DNA from: Sutcliffiella horikoshii
GTDB lineage: Bacteria; Bacillota; Bacilli; Bacillales; Bacillaceae_I
Direction of reading: 5' to 3'
DNA: 64,000 nucleotides
Assembly (NCBI RefSeq): GCF_002157855.1
Contig: NZ_CP020880.1
Span: 2,356,001 to 2,420,000 of the forward strand
Shown: piece by piece, positions 36,145 through 45,548 of the stretch
Layout: each line of letters starts with the position of its first letter
Numbering within the stretch: position 1 is the first letter of the stretch
Notes under the pieces: generated by a model
Seen by the model: the letters and a program-made list of their open reading frames with translations, nothing else
What the model was told of the DNA's origin: nothing
The model's database searches: none
Position numbers and translations under genes: made by a program

Positions 36145-36726
36145 CTAGCTCAACCATTTAGGTGGTGTGTTCTTCGCCCAGTAAATAGAGCCTAGTGCAT
36201 GATGGCCGTGGAATTCATCGTGATAAGTATGGTAGTGAAAGTTAAAATAATATCCATCTAACGGAGGATGATCTTTTCTTACATGAAAGCGAATAAGATC
36301 CTTTCCTGTGACTGCATGATAAATATGAAAAATCTTTTCGCTGTCTCCACCTGTCGGATTTTCAGAAATAGTTAAATTACTTAGATCCTCTTCAGGATGT
36401 TCTTCTGCTAAATCTTGCAACACCTGTTCCATTTTAGGAAAAATAACATCTTTAAATTCATCTTGTATTTTCGGACCGATTCTTGAGCCGAACTTTTCAA
36501 AACTTTGTAGTTCAGCCTGTTCGGTAGCTAATGACAAGAAAGAATCTTTGGACACTCTTTGCTCAAAGGGTTCAATAAATTCATTTGAATAATTTTTGTT
36601 TGTTACATCGCCAAACGACGAATCATCCTTTTGATCGTCTATTGTCAAATAGGCAGGTGGCGATACTGTACCGAACGTAAGCGCTGTAATTAGGACCACT
36701 AACGATTTCTTGAGCCATTTCGGCAT
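36145..36726 (-). CDS. ypjP: YpjP-like protein
   Basis: 193 residues from ATG 36726 (AAAGGAAG upstream); an ATG 18 bases earlier is an alternative. A signal-like hydrophobic N-terminus (LVVLITALTFGTVSPPAYL) leads to a polar, acidic region, then a domain with FHIYHAVTGKDLIRFHVRKDH and a His-rich FHYHTYHDEFHGHHALG end. It matches B. subtilis YpjP, found beside thyB-dfrA. Function unknown; the His cluster could bind metal. Confidence 0.83.
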   Translation of the reverse strand: MPKWLKKSLVVLITALTFGTVSPPAYLTIDDQKDDSSFGDVTNKNYSNEFIEPFEQRVSKDSFLSLATEQAELQSFEKFGSRIGPKIQDEFKDVIFPKMEQVLQDLAEEHPEEDLSNLTISENPTGGDSEKIFHIYHAVTGKDLIRFHVRKDHPPLDGYYFNFHYHTYHDEFHGHHALGSIYWAKNTPPKWLS

Positions 36727-36989
36727 GACAGTCTTCCTTTCCATCTGTATATCCCCATTCTATTAATTTCTCTAGTATTATGTAAAACTAGTATATCACA
36801 AAAGTAAGAAAATTTTATCAATTTTGCGTTAACTTTTCATTTCTAAGCTTGCATGTCTTACATCTAGTTAATTTTTGTTACGGAATCAGCAAAAATCTTT
36901 TGAAATTAGTAAAAATGATGTAATTATTATTCATTTATTTGTGTTTATTTGTTAATATTAATGAATAGTACATATTGGAGGTTAATATC

Positions 36990-37064
36990 ATGGCAGATAT
37001 TGCGATTTTGGTATCAAGCTTTGTTACTTTAGGTGCATTAATTTATTTATGTTTTGCTGACTGA
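36990..37064 (+). CDS. 24-residue membrane micro-protein
   Basis: MADIAILVSSFVTLGALIYL followed by CFAD and stop. It is a single hydrophobic helix. A consensus TTGGAGG lies eight bases before the ATG and a strong terminator directly after the stop. The layout is that of a deliberate gene. Size and hydrophobicity resemble KdpF-like or other small membrane regulators, but I do not recognise it. Confidence 0.65.
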   Translation: MADIAILVSSFVTLGALIYLCFAD

Positions 37065-37075
37065 TGTGATAAAAT

Positions 37076-37114
37076 AAAAACTCGTGTTGAGATATTCTCA
37101 ACACGAGTTTTTTT
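37076..37114. terminator. Bidirectional terminator
   Basis: AAAAACTCGTGTTGAG / CTCAACACGAGTTTTTTT around an ATATT loop; serves the micro-protein gene and ypiP. Confidence 0.93.
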
Positions 37115-37123
37115 ATTTCCAAG

Positions 37124-37897
37124 CTAACACTCTAGAAAGCCAAAGTGGAATTTAGCAGTTTTTCTTTTTAAGACGGTAAATCCATATTGTGCAAACTTTT
37201 CGCTTTGCCAGTGGTCTTTCAATACTACTCTCTTTTTGGCAACCCTTAATGCTTCATGCAGCGTTTGTTTGTTTAAAGTCTCTTTTACTGCAATGTTTCT
37301 TAAGGGTGCTATTCCATTAGATTCCTGGATCTCGATATCAAACATGGGGTCAAAATATACAACATCGAAGCTGTTATCTTGCAGTGTTGATAAAAGGTCT
37401 TGATGTTTACCTTGTAAGACTTTAATGCGTCTCATTGCCTCATCTATCGTACTATTTTCTGATTCCCAAGCAGCGAGCCCTCTATCTACTAGATAAGCAA
37501 GAACCTTACTCCCTTCTATCCCCCACACTTTTCCTTGTTCACCTGTTGCCAAGCTTGCCATGATACTGTCTGATGCGAGGCCAAGTGTGCAATCAAGAAA
37601 ACTCATTCCGTCCTGTAACTCTGTTGCTTCTAAAAACGGCTCTATTTCTCCTTGAAGCCACCTTTTAACTCGAAAGCCAGCTGTATTTGGATGAAAAAAT
37701 ATAGGTTCTGTTATATTCAAGGGATACCATTCATAACGATTTTTCCCTATAACTAAGACATCTTGATTATATTCCTTGAATAAGGTAGGGATTGATTTTT
37801 TATTTCTACCTATGTAGAAACATCGTAGGTCTTGTGAAATATGCTTTGCAGTTTGAATCATTTCTTCACTGGTTCTCCCCGCAGTGGTTACGATCAT
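37124..37897 (-). CDS. ypiP: YpiP-like SAM-dependent methyltransferase
   Basis: 257 residues. Rossmann fold with FLDCTLGLASDSIMASLA as motif I, VYFDPMFD as motif IV, related to the RsmJ/YhiQ type of rRNA methyltransferases. AAAGGAG precedes the ATG. The target (probably RNA) is unknown. Confidence 0.82.
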   Translation of the reverse strand: MIVTTAGRTSEEMIQTAKHISQDLRCFYIGRNKKSIPTLFKEYNQDVLVIGKNRYEWYPLNITEPIFFHPNTAGFRVKRWLQGEIEPFLEATELQDGMSFLDCTLGLASDSIMASLATGEQGKVWGIEGSKVLAYLVDRGLAAWESENSTIDEAMRRIKVLQGKHQDLLSTLQDNSFDVVYFDPMFDIEIQESNGIAPLRNIAVKETLNKQTLHEALRVAKKRVVLKDHWQSEKFAQYGFTVLKRKTAKFHFGFLEC

Positions 37898-37912
37898 AAG
37901 TTTCTCCTTTAT

Positions 37913-37951
37913 AAAAGGATGTGCGCAGTATAAAACCTACACACATCCTTG
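37913..37951 (-). terminator. Terminator of brxA
   Basis: AAGGATGTGTGTAG / CTGCGCACATCCTT (minus strand), short T-tail. Confidence 0.75.
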
Positions 37952-37955
37952 CGAA

Positions 37956-38390
37956 TTAACAATATTGATGAAAAGCTCCTTGAAGGTTGGTCATGATATT
38001 TTCCATCGTGTTTGATTCAATATCATGACGATGGATGAAATGTACGACTTCATTCCCTTTTAACAATGCCATGGACGGTGAAGAAGGTGGAATGTCACCA
38101 AATATCTCCCTCATTTTGGAAGTAGCTTCTTTATCTTGGCCAGCGAAAACCGTTATTAGGTGATCTGGTGTTTTGTCGGCTTGGATAATGGATTGTGTTG
38201 CTGCCGGGCGAGCTAATCCTGCTGCACATCCGCAAACGGAGTTTACCACTACAAGTGTTGTTCCTTCTGCTTTATTGAAGTATTCTTCAACTTCATCGCT
38301 TGTAGTCAGTTCTTGGAATCCTGCTCTTGTTAGTTCATCTCTCATAGGTTTAACTATTTGTTTCATATATTCTTCATATGCCATAGACAT
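37956..38390 (-). CDS. brxA: Bacilliredoxin BrxA (YphP)
   Basis: 144 residues. Active site CGC in VNSVCGCAAGLARPAATQ, characteristic of the DUF1094 bacilliredoxins. The opening MSMAYEEYMKQIVKPMRDEL is close to B. subtilis YphP. It removes bacillithiol from S-bacillithiolated proteins. AGGAGG precedes the ATG. Confidence 0.97.
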   Translation of the reverse strand: MSMAYEEYMKQIVKPMRDELTRAGFQELTTSDEVEEYFNKAEGTTLVVVNSVCGCAAGLARPAATQSIIQADKTPDHLITVFAGQDKEATSKMREIFGDIPPSSPSMALLKGNEVVHFIHRHDIESNTMENIMTNLQGAFHQYC

Positions 38391-38421
38391 GTTAATTTCC
38401 TCCTTTTATCACTTGTATACT

Positions 38422-38549
38422 GCAGTTGATTTCCGCAAATGGCGTTGCTTTCCCAGGGGCGCTGCTGGACCCTCCTCGGCTTCGCCTGTGGGGTCTCCAC
38501 CTAGCGCTATCTCCCTCAGGAGTCTTTGCCTTTTACTCCAATCAACTGC
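38422..38549 (-). repeat. Fold-back repeat, type C, single copy
   Basis: 128 bp with ends GCAGTTGATT / AATCAACTGC. Inner pairs AGCGC/GCGCT and CTCCTGAGGG-like/CCCTGGG keep pairing with different bases from type A. It lies between brxA and the cvfC-like gene. Confidence 0.85.
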
Positions 38550-38566
38550 TATGGAACTTAAAGCAC

Positions 38567-39688
38567 CTAGTTGTTTCTTTCGGTCATTTGTTTCCAGACG
38601 GAGCCTTTTGCTTCTTCTCCGCCTTCTATCCGTTGGATGGCCATTTTCACTTGCATGCTCACTTCAAATTCTGGGTCGTTTTCTGCTTCTCGTAGTGCAG
38701 GAAGCGCAGATTCGTCTCCAACTTCGTAAAGAAACATGGCCGCTCTCCAACGAACTAATTTGTTTTTATCTTTCAAGGCTTCTATCATGGCTGGCATGGC
38801 TGCTTTATCACCAAGGTCTGACATACAGTCTCCAGCTGTTCTTCTAACTGTTACCGACTTGTCTTTCAACGCTTTTGACAAGTAAAGTAGTATATCAGAT
38901 TCTTCAAGCATTCCAAAATATACAGTTGCCAACCTGCGTATAGAGCCCTTTTCGTCTTCTAGTGCTTTTGCCAGTACCGGGATGTCGTCTGGTTTTGGAT
39001 CCATTTGATCAAGTGCAGCAAAGCGTTTAGACCAATCAGGTTCATCTAGCATTTCCAATGTAACTTTATAACGCTCTTTCGATTTTATTGTATTCAATTT
39101 ATCCGTATTGTCTTCTTGTTTTAACATTTTTTCCAAACGTTCGTCCGTGAATGTGGCAGAAAGCTCTTCCACTATCTCTATTCCAACCGCCTCAAGATCC
39201 CCATAGCGGACACCATGTTCTTTCCATTCTCGTTCAAGCACCACATTATCTTGCTTTTCTTGTGCGGAAAGAATAGCTTTCATGAACCTTTCGGGTAAAC
39301 CGACACGTTTTTCCTGATCCCCGTCCGTAAGTTTTACTTGCATTGGAATTCCTTGAAACATTTGAACAAAAACTTTCACTTCGCCAAAACCTTCTAGTGA
39401 TCTTTGATCTTCTGTGTCTTGATTGTCATCTGTTTCTCCAAAAGCAGCCCTTACTTCTGAAAGTATCGCTTTCCAATCAAAGCGGGCATTTCTTTCTACA
39501 GCAAGAAAATCCGCTACATGATAAACACCTTTAACACCTTCTATTCCCAGTATATCCTGGATAATTTCGGGCGCTTGGTCACTATTGTCTTTAGTATAAT
39601 TGTTTCTTGAACCGGCCGGAAGTTCCTCACTAAGTATAACTTTCATTGTGTTAGGACTTGGAGTTGGTTCAATGGATTGTATATTCAA
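38567..39688 (-). CDS. CvfC/YpgR-like protein: NifU-N-like domain plus HEAT repeats
   Basis: 373 residues from TTG 39688 (AAGGGG upstream). The N-terminus (MNIQSIEPTPSPNTMKVILS, GVKGVYHVADFLAVERN) is the scaffold NifU/Nfu-type domain without the CxxC. The C-terminal half is four HEAT/PBS-lyase repeats (DKSVTVRRTAGDCMSDLGD, LVRWRAAMFLYEVGD). It is related to conserved virulence factor C of Staphylococcus and to B. subtilis YpgR. Biochemical role unknown. Confidence 0.85.
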   Translation of the reverse strand: MNIQSIEPTPSPNTMKVILSEELPAGSRNNYTKDNSDQAPEIIQDILGIEGVKGVYHVADFLAVERNARFDWKAILSEVRAAFGETDDNQDTEDQRSLEGFGEVKVFVQMFQGIPMQVKLTDGDQEKRVGLPERFMKAILSAQEKQDNVVLEREWKEHGVRYGDLEAVGIEIVEELSATFTDERLEKMLKQEDNTDKLNTIKSKERYKVTLEMLDEPDWSKRFAALDQMDPKPDDIPVLAKALEDEKGSIRRLATVYFGMLEESDILLYLSKALKDKSVTVRRTAGDCMSDLGDKAAMPAMIEALKDKNKLVRWRAAMFLYEVGDESALPALREAENDPEFEVSMQVKMAIQRIEGGEEAKGSVWKQMTERNN

Positions 39689-39709
39689 GAAAAAACACCC
39701 CTTCTTTAC

Positions 39710-41632
39710 TTATGATTGCTCTTTAATTTTTTCGACTTTTTCAGATAGCTCTTCCCATCTGTTCATGGCCGCTTCCAACAGTTGGTTGGTTTGGTCTTGC
39801 TCTGCAAGCCACTTGCTGACCTTTTCATAATCGCTTCCTGCGGATGCAATTTCTGTCTCAATGGTTTCAAGTTTTTCCTCAAGCTCCATAATACGTTCTT
39901 CAATAGTCTCCCAGTCTTTTTGTTCTTGGTAGGACAATTTCAAGTTTTTTTGTTTTTGACGCGTTACAGTTTGTGTTTCTTTTCTTGCTTGCTCTAACTG
40001 TTTTTGTTCTTTACGTTTTAGTTGTTGCTCATGAACATAGTCAGAGTACTCACCGAAAATTCTTTTAACGTTACCGTCACCTTCAAGAATAAACAGTTCT
40101 TCAACGACTTTATCTAAGAAATAGCGATCATGGGAAACTGTTATCACAACACCAGGGAATTCTTCTAAATAACCCTCTAAAATGGTTAATGTCTCTGTAT
40201 CCAAATCATTGGTCGGTTCATCAAGCAACAATACATTAGGCTGAGACATGAGTATTCTCAATAAGTATAACCTTTTTCTTTCGCCGCCTGAAAGTTTCCG
40301 AATCGGAGTCCCATGGGAGTGCGGAGCAAAAAGAAAACGCTCCAGTAACTGTGAAGCACTGATGTGCTGCCCGTCTTCGCCTTTAATGACTTCCGCTTCT
40401 TCTTTTATATATTCTATCATTCTTTGTTCAAGATTCATTTCTTGTTGCTCTTGGGTGTAGTAACCGAGTTTAACCGTCAATCCAACATCCACTTTCCCTT
40501 GGTCAGGTGCGATTTTTTGAGCAAAGATATTTAAAAGGGTAGATTTCCCCACCCCATTTGGCCCAACAATTCCCACTCTGTCTTTCTGCTTTATCAGTAA
40601 GTCAACATTTTTAAGGATAACCTTGCTACCAAATTGAAGGGAAACATCTTCTATTTCCATTACTTTTTTTCCGAGTCTTGCAGAGCCTGTCAGAAGTTCT
40701 AATTCACCTGTTGAAGAAGAAGAGGATACTTTCTCATCCAGGTCCTCAAAACGCTTGATTCTTGCTTTTTGTTTCGTCGTTCTGGCTTTTGCTCCTTTAC
40801 GCATCCATTCCAACTCTTGACGATAAAGGCTCTTCTGTTTCGCTTCCACTTTAAGCTCCTCTTCCTGCCTAATCGCTTTTGCTTCCAGGTAATCTCCATA
40901 GTTTCCGGTATATGTGTAAATGGTTCCATTATGCAGCTCAAATATTTTGTTTGTTACCTTATCAAGAAAATAACGATCATGCGTTACAAGAAGTACCGCT
41001 CCTTGGTATTTACTCAAGTAATCTTCCAGCCACTCGATCGCCTCAAAGTCCAGGTGGTTGGTAGGCTCATCCAAAATTAATAGATCAGCAGCTTCCACCA
41101 ATGTCTGAGATAGGGCTACACGTTTTTTTTGCCCGCCTGAAAGGTTGGAAATTTGTTGGTTAGTATCCGTAATACCGAGTTTATTGAGAATGGCCTTGGC
41201 ATTTGAGCTTGCATCCCATGCTTGGAGCTGGTCCATTTGTGACTGTAGCTTAGCAAGTTGATCCTGAAGTTTTTCATTCAAAGGGTCTGCTTGAATTTGC
41301 ATTAAACACTTCTCATATTGTCTAATAACATTGTTTGTGTTCGAGTCTTTGCTAAAGATTTGTTCCATCACAGAAAAAGAATCATTCAATTCAGGCTGTT
41401 GTGACAGAAACCCAATTGTATAGTCATTGGAAGTGGTGATGGTACCAGCATCAGGAGTTTCTTGTCCGGCGATGATCTTTAATAAGGTGGATTTCCCTGT
41501 ACCATTTACACCTATGAGACCGACTCTTTCTTTTTCTTGGATACTGAAAGAAGTGTTGCCAAGCAGTACTTTTTCCACATATGTTTTTGATAAATCTTCC
41601 CCAATCAACATTTTCATCTTGTTATATCTCAT
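39710..41632 (-). CDS. yfmR: ABC-F ATPase (YfmR/Uup type)
   Basis: 640 residues, two ABC domains with Walker A GVNGTGKST and GPNGVGKST, signatures LSGGQKKRV and LSGGERKRL, and an interdomain P-site linker (about 250-310, basic). A C-terminal coiled coil (about 560-640) is of the Uup type. No transmembrane segments. ABC-F proteins act on the ribosome; YfmR-like ones relieve stalling. The chosen ATG overlaps the HD gene stop; ATG 41617 is an equal alternative. Confidence 0.9.
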   Translation of the reverse strand: MRYNKMKMLIGEDLSKTYVEKVLLGNTSFSIQEKERVGLIGVNGTGKSTLLKIIAGQETPDAGTITTSNDYTIGFLSQQPELNDSFSVMEQIFSKDSNTNNVIRQYEKCLMQIQADPLNEKLQDQLAKLQSQMDQLQAWDASSNAKAILNKLGITDTNQQISNLSGGQKKRVALSQTLVEAADLLILDEPTNHLDFEAIEWLEDYLSKYQGAVLLVTHDRYFLDKVTNKIFELHNGTIYTYTGNYGDYLEAKAIRQEEELKVEAKQKSLYRQELEWMRKGAKARTTKQKARIKRFEDLDEKVSSSSSTGELELLTGSARLGKKVMEIEDVSLQFGSKVILKNVDLLIKQKDRVGIVGPNGVGKSTLLNIFAQKIAPDQGKVDVGLTVKLGYYTQEQQEMNLEQRMIEYIKEEAEVIKGEDGQHISASQLLERFLFAPHSHGTPIRKLSGGERKRLYLLRILMSQPNVLLLDEPTNDLDTETLTILEGYLEEFPGVVITVSHDRYFLDKVVEELFILEGDGNVKRIFGEYSDYVHEQQLKRKEQKQLEQARKETQTVTRQKQKNLKLSYQEQKDWETIEERIMELEEKLETIETEIASAGSDYEKVSKWLAEQDQTNQLLEAAMNRWEELSEKVEKIKEQS

Positions 41633-42251
41633 TCCATTCTTTCATAAATTGATCTACAAATTTCTGCATAAACTCATAACGTTCCGAGGCTATCTTTTTC
41701 GCTTCTTCCGTTTGAAGTGTGTCTTGTAATAGAAATAACTTTTCATAGAAGTGATTAATAGCCGTGGACTTTTCCCCTCGGTACTGTTCATATGTCATAG
41801 AAGATCTGGCCTCTATTTGAGGATCGTACATCGCTTGCCCTTTTGCACCGGAGTACATAAATGTCCTGGCCGCCCCGATGGCACCTAATGCATCAAGTCT
41901 GTCGGCATCTTGTACAATTTTCCCCTCGAGTGAGTCCAGGACTACTCCATTTCCCCCTTTGAAGCCAATGTTTTCTATTGTATAAAGAATTTCATCTATA
42001 TGTAATTTTGTTAATGGCAGTTCAGTCAAGAGTGCAGCTATTTCTTCTTTTGCTTTGTCTATATTTGCTGTTATTTTGTCATCTAGTACATCATGCAATA
42101 GTGCAATGATCTCTACCATTAGAAGATTTGCTTTCTCTTTTTCGCCGATATGTAAGGCAAGTCTTCGGACTCTTTGGATATGAAACCAGTCATGACCTGT
42201 ACTGTCGTTGTTGAATATCGATTCTACGTATTCTTCTACTTTATGTATCAC
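41622..42251 (-). CDS. ypgQ: HD-domain (pyro)phosphohydrolase, YpgQ-like
   Basis: 209 residues. The metal-binding HD residues are seen as HDWFHIQRV and ALLHDVLDD, and the later QDADRLDALGAIG. B. subtilis YpgQ hydrolyses (d)NTPs to pyrophosphate and NMP. GTG start with AGGGAG. It overlaps the ABC-F start, so the two are coupled, and in B. subtilis ypgQ lies beside ypgR, as here across one gene. Confidence 0.88.
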   Translation of the reverse strand: MIHKVEEYVESIFNNDSTGHDWFHIQRVRRLALHIGEKEKANLLMVEIIALLHDVLDDKITANIDKAKEEIAALLTELPLTKLHIDEILYTIENIGFKGGNGVVLDSLEGKIVQDADRLDALGAIGAARTFMYSGAKGQAMYDPQIEARSSMTYEQYRGEKSTAINHFYEKLFLLQDTLQTEEAKKIASERYEFMQKFVDQFMKEWNEI

Positions 42252-42418
42252 TAAATGTAACTCCCTTATTCGTTTGATTCCTTTTCATTTTAACATGTAA
42301 AAGTCATTATCTATACCATTTCGCAATGAATGTCATTTTATAAGTGTAACATATGGGGCATCACTTTCATAAAATGGGCTGAGTGTGCTTTATTACTTTT
42401 AGTTGTTGGTTATACACC

Positions 42419-42546
42419 GCTGTTTATTTCCGCAAGTGGCTTCGCTTTCCGCGGGACGGTGCTTGAGCCTCTTCACAACGCTTCAGGGGTCTCAATCTAC
42501 CGTTACTCCCCCGCTGGAGTCTTTGCCATTTGCTCCAATCCACAGC
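42419..42546 (-). repeat. Fold-back repeat, type A (half of an A/B pair)
   Basis: 128 bp, same type as 5516. Central loop reads ACCCCTGAAGCGTTGTGAGG in complement. Pairs with the type B copy at 42632 across a spacer of about 85 bp. The bases 42252-42418 before it hold no gene. Confidence 0.85.
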
Positions 42547-42631
42547 TAGGTTAAGAAACGTTAATTCTTTTCCAAACATCAAGATTAGATGATTTTCCAT
42601 TTTTGATAAACTACGTTGAATGAAGCCATCT

Positions 42632-42760
42632 TGTTGATTGCAGTGGAAGGCGCGTAGACGGCCGCGGGAGGAAGGGACAGGTGAGACGCCGCAGGCGAAG
42701 GCCGAGGAGGCTCACGGACCGCCCGTAGGCAAGCGAAGCGCCTGGAACGGAAATCAGCTG
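42632..42760 (+). repeat. Fold-back repeat, type B (half of an A/B pair)
   Basis: 129 bp; inner arms AGGCGC/GCGCCT and GTGAG/CTCAC. Preceded by CCATCTTGTTGATTG, conserved in all B copies. Confidence 0.85.
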
Positions 42761-42845
42761 GATTATCACGTATATTACACCAAAAAAGCTAACGGCTACG
42801 CCCGCTGGTTGCGGACGTTGCACATTAGCTAGAAAGGAGTAAGAA

Positions 42846-43097
42846 ATGAATTATCCTCGGATTATGAACGGTTCTCAAATTGGAACGGCCTGGTTTGGCA
42901 CTCATATTGTCCTAATTAAATGCAATTATATGACCAATCAAGTGGTAGCTGTTTTCAAAAGTGACCACGCACCCTTCGAACCAACTGCTAACAGCTGCGC
43001 TGAAACGTTGTCCAGGTACCTTAGTATTGGATATGCCTTAATTGGAGCCTACCCTCTTGATAATGAGCAAATTCAATATGTCCTTCAATATCGCTGA
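42846..43097 (+). CDS. Small hypothetical protein
   Basis: 83 residues with AAAGGAG upstream of ATG 42846. Sequence is ordered-looking (IGTAWFGTHIVLIKCNYMTNQVVAVF, AETLSRYLSIGYALIG) with no membrane helix and two cysteines. I do not recognise the family. It is convergent with the degV paralogue, only three bases apart. Confidence 0.65.
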   Translation: MNYPRIMNGSQIGTAWFGTHIVLIKCNYMTNQVVAVFKSDHAPFEPTANSCAETLSRYLSIGYALIGAYPLDNEQIQYVLQYR

Positions 43098-43100
43098 TTT

Positions 43101-43943
43101 TTATTCGTTATACCAGGAAATTCCGATTGTATTAACCCCAGCGTGTACAGCGATGGCCGTAGATAACGGAAAACGATTGATTGGAATATCAGGATATTTT
43201 CCTCTCAGGTTGTCCACTAGTGCATCCGCTTCCTCAGTATTTGTTCCATGAAGGACAAACAGTTCTGTGATAGTTGATCTGCCATGTGCTTCGTCTAAAA
43301 AATCCACTATTTTTGACAGCGCTTTTTTCTGTGTGCGGACTTTTTCCGCAACATCTAATTTTCCATCTTTAATTTGGATGATCGGTTTTATTTGAAGCAG
43401 GCTTCCTAATAGTTTTTGAACACCTGACATTCGGCCGCTTCGATGCAATTGTTCTAAACTGCCTATCAAAACGTATATATCACATTTAGTGGCTAAGTCA
43501 TTTAAATACTCTACAATCTCTTCATGTGTTTTCCCTGTTTCTTGCGCCTCAATTCCCTTCTTTACCATTGCAGATAATGGAAAGGAGATGACTCTTGAAT
43601 CTATGGTATGAACGGGAATATCCACAAGCTCCCCTGCCTGTGTACTAGATGACACGGTTCCGCTCAGATGACTGGATAAATGCACGGAAATGATACGGTC
43701 GTATGATTCTGCCAATTTATTGTACAACTCAACAAATGCACCTACAGAAGGTTGTGATGTCTTGGGTGGAGTGTTACTCGCCTCAAGTTTTGTATAAAAG
43801 TCCTCTAAAGATAGAGTCACACCATCAAGAAATTCCTCTTCTTCAAAGTAGACCACCATCGGAATGCTGTAAACATCGGGATGATTCGTCAACATCCCGT
43901 CCAAATAAGCCGTGCTATCTGTAACCCATGCTATTTTCTCCAT
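43101..43943 (-). CDS. DegV family protein, second paralogue
   Basis: 280 residues. Opening KIAWVTDSTAYLD; fatty-acid pocket residues TSQPSVGAFVELYN, SVHLSSHLSGTVSS, and the end VHAGVNTIGISW. Paralogue of the protein at 30059 with moderate similarity; probably a lipid carrier for a fatty-acid kinase. GGGGGAG precedes the ATG. Confidence 0.92.
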   Translation of the reverse strand: MEKIAWVTDSTAYLDGMLTNHPDVYSIPMVVYFEEEEFLDGVTLSLEDFYTKLEASNTPPKTSQPSVGAFVELYNKLAESYDRIISVHLSSHLSGTVSSSTQAGELVDIPVHTIDSRVISFPLSAMVKKGIEAQETGKTHEEIVEYLNDLATKCDIYVLIGSLEQLHRSGRMSGVQKLLGSLLQIKPIIQIKDGKLDVAEKVRTQKKALSKIVDFLDEAHGRSTITELFVLHGTNTEEADALVDNLRGKYPDIPINRFPLSTAIAVHAGVNTIGISWYNE

Positions 43944-43986
43944 TAATAACTCCCCCTGTCCTCTATCTTTTCCCTATTTTATTCTA

Positions 43987-44844
43987 CTATTCTGATAATA
44001 ATTCTTGCAACCGCGGGAATACCTTTAGGGCAGTGTCATGGAAAACCGCTTGATGGTACTCCTTTGGGATGATTTCCTTTATAAAAGAGATATAGGCTTC
44101 TACAGAAATAAGTGGCCAATCAGTACCGAACATCAACTTTTCAAAATGGTCGCAATAATCTAGTGCGTGTAAGAGATGTTGTAGAAATCTCGTTTTCTTG
44201 TGGCGGTTAATTTCCTGATTTGTTCCAACTATTAAGCCGGAAAGATCGGCATACATATTTTTATTTTTATAGACGACTTCAGCCCCATCCAACACCCATG
44301 GATCCCCGAAATGTGCCATCACAAACGTCACATCCCTGTTAAACACTGCTACCTCGTCTAAAGTTAAAGGATGAGAATATTTTAAAAGTCCTTTTTCTGA
44401 ATAGGTATCTCCTGTGTGGAAAACAACCGGTAAATTATATTTGGCAGCCAATCGATATACCGGGGAATAAACTTTATCATATGCGTAGAAGGGGTAGTAA
44501 CCCAGGTATATTTTCATCCCTACTACATTTGGCTTCTGAATTTCCCTTTCTAAGCTTTGTAAATTTTCCTCCTCCAACTTATAGGGGTTTATCCCGGGAC
44601 AATAACCCATGGTTGAAGGAATGGAGTTTGCCAAGTTTAATCCCATAGGTGTGTTACTTTTATAATCAGGGAATGCATTTGGTTCTGTCTCTGTGACCCC
44701 CATTGCCACAGCTCCTACCACATTATTTTCTTTCCATTCCTTAAGAAGTCCATCGTATGTATAGGAGAGTCGGGATATGTTATCCGCGGTGTGCTGAAAG
44801 CTATTTATTTTAGAAAAATGGACATGGGCATCTATAATCTTCAA
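43987..44844 (-). CDS. Amidohydrolase family protein (Amidohydro_2)
   Basis: 285 residues from TTG 44844 with AAAGGAG. TIM-barrel metal-dependent hydrolase: HxH in IIDAHVHFS, His in VVFHTGDTY, His in VMAHFGDP, Asp in FGTDWPLI. This subgroup includes decarboxylases and lactonases of aromatic or sugar breakdown; the substrate is not inferable. No pathway genes nearby. Confidence 0.88.
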   Translation of the reverse strand: MKIIDAHVHFSKINSFQHTADNISRLSYTYDGLLKEWKENNVVGAVAMGVTETEPNAFPDYKSNTPMGLNLANSIPSTMGYCPGINPYKLEEENLQSLEREIQKPNVVGMKIYLGYYPFYAYDKVYSPVYRLAAKYNLPVVFHTGDTYSEKGLLKYSHPLTLDEVAVFNRDVTFVMAHFGDPWVLDGAEVVYKNKNMYADLSGLIVGTNQEINRHKKTRFLQHLLHALDYCDHFEKLMFGTDWPLISVEAYISFIKEIIPKEYHQAVFHDTALKVFPRLQELLSE

Positions 44845-44900
44845 TAGGTTACTCCTTTCTTTGAATAGTGATATTATTATTTATTCTATAACAATAAAGA

Positions 44901-44932
44901 AAAACCCTTCTCTGTTTGTAGAAAAGGGTTTG
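44901..44932 (-). terminator. Terminator of bsaA
   Basis: AAACCCTTTTCT / AGAGAAGGGTTT read on the minus strand, followed by TTCTTT. Confidence 0.75.
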
Positions 44933-44995
44933 CTTTAATAGTAGCTTTCTTACTGTAAACTTATTCTTTATCCTGCAAAAATAGAAGTGAATTTA

Positions 44996-45475
44996 TTATA
45001 GTAATTTTTCAATATCATTTTTCATTTTTGATGGAGAAGTTGCCGATGCAAAGCGCTCCACTACATTTCCGTCTCTGTCTACCAAGAATTTTGTGAAATT
45101 CCATTTTACTGCTTTTGATCCTAATAATCCCTTTGCATTTTCTTTTAAATAATCAAATAGCGGGTGAGCATCGTCCCCATTCACATCCACCTTAGAAAAC
45201 ATTGGGAATGAGACACCATAATTCAACTGACAAAATTCGTTTATGTCTGCTTCTTTTCCAGGCTCTTGGTTACCAAACTGGTTACACGGAAAGCCCAGTA
45301 CCATAAACTTTTTGTCCTTGTATTCTTTATACAGCTCTTCTAATTCTTCAAATTGTGGTGTGAAACCACATTTGCTCGCTGTATTAACAATCAAAAGAAC
45401 ATAATCCTTATAATCTGAGAGTGGTACTTCATTTCCTTTAATATCTGGTGCAGAAAAATCATAGATTGTTGTCAA
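44996..45475 (-). CDS. bsaA: Glutathione-peroxidase-fold thiol peroxidase BsaA
   Basis: 159 residues from TTG 45475, supported by GAGGTG six bases upstream; an in-frame ATG extension to 45544 is not part of the fold. Peroxidatic residue is Cys ([10 protein letters not shown]), not selenocysteine; Gln in [12 protein letters not shown] and Trp in [10 protein letters not shown] complete the triad. It reduces peroxides with thioredoxin or bacillithiol. It lies 73 bases after fhs on the same strand. Confidence 0.94.
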   Translation of the reverse strand: MTTIYDFSAPDIKGNEVPLSDYKDYVLLIVNTASKCGFTPQFEELEELYKEYKDKKFMVLGFPCNQFGNQEPGKEADINEFCQLNYGVSFPMFSKVDVNGDDAHPLFDYLKENAKGLLGSKAVKWNFTKFLVDRDGNVVERFASATSPSKMKNDIEKLL

Positions 45476-45548
45476 TGCATTCACCTCATTTTTCTTTTCA
45501 TTATGGCTCAAGGTGTTTGCTCTGTCCATTATTTGTGTGTTCATTCAC

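Noticed and set aside
38173-38847. 224-codon frame on the plus strand
   Set aside because: It is antisense to brxA and the cvfC-like gene and crosses a repeat; composition is that of a shadow frame.
44996-45475. Selenoprotein glutathione peroxidase
   Set aside because: The peroxidatic position is an ordinary Cys codon, with no in-frame TGA.
45476-45544. N-terminal extension of the glutathione peroxidase
   Set aside because: The TTG at 45475 has the ribosome site and gives the standard family length.
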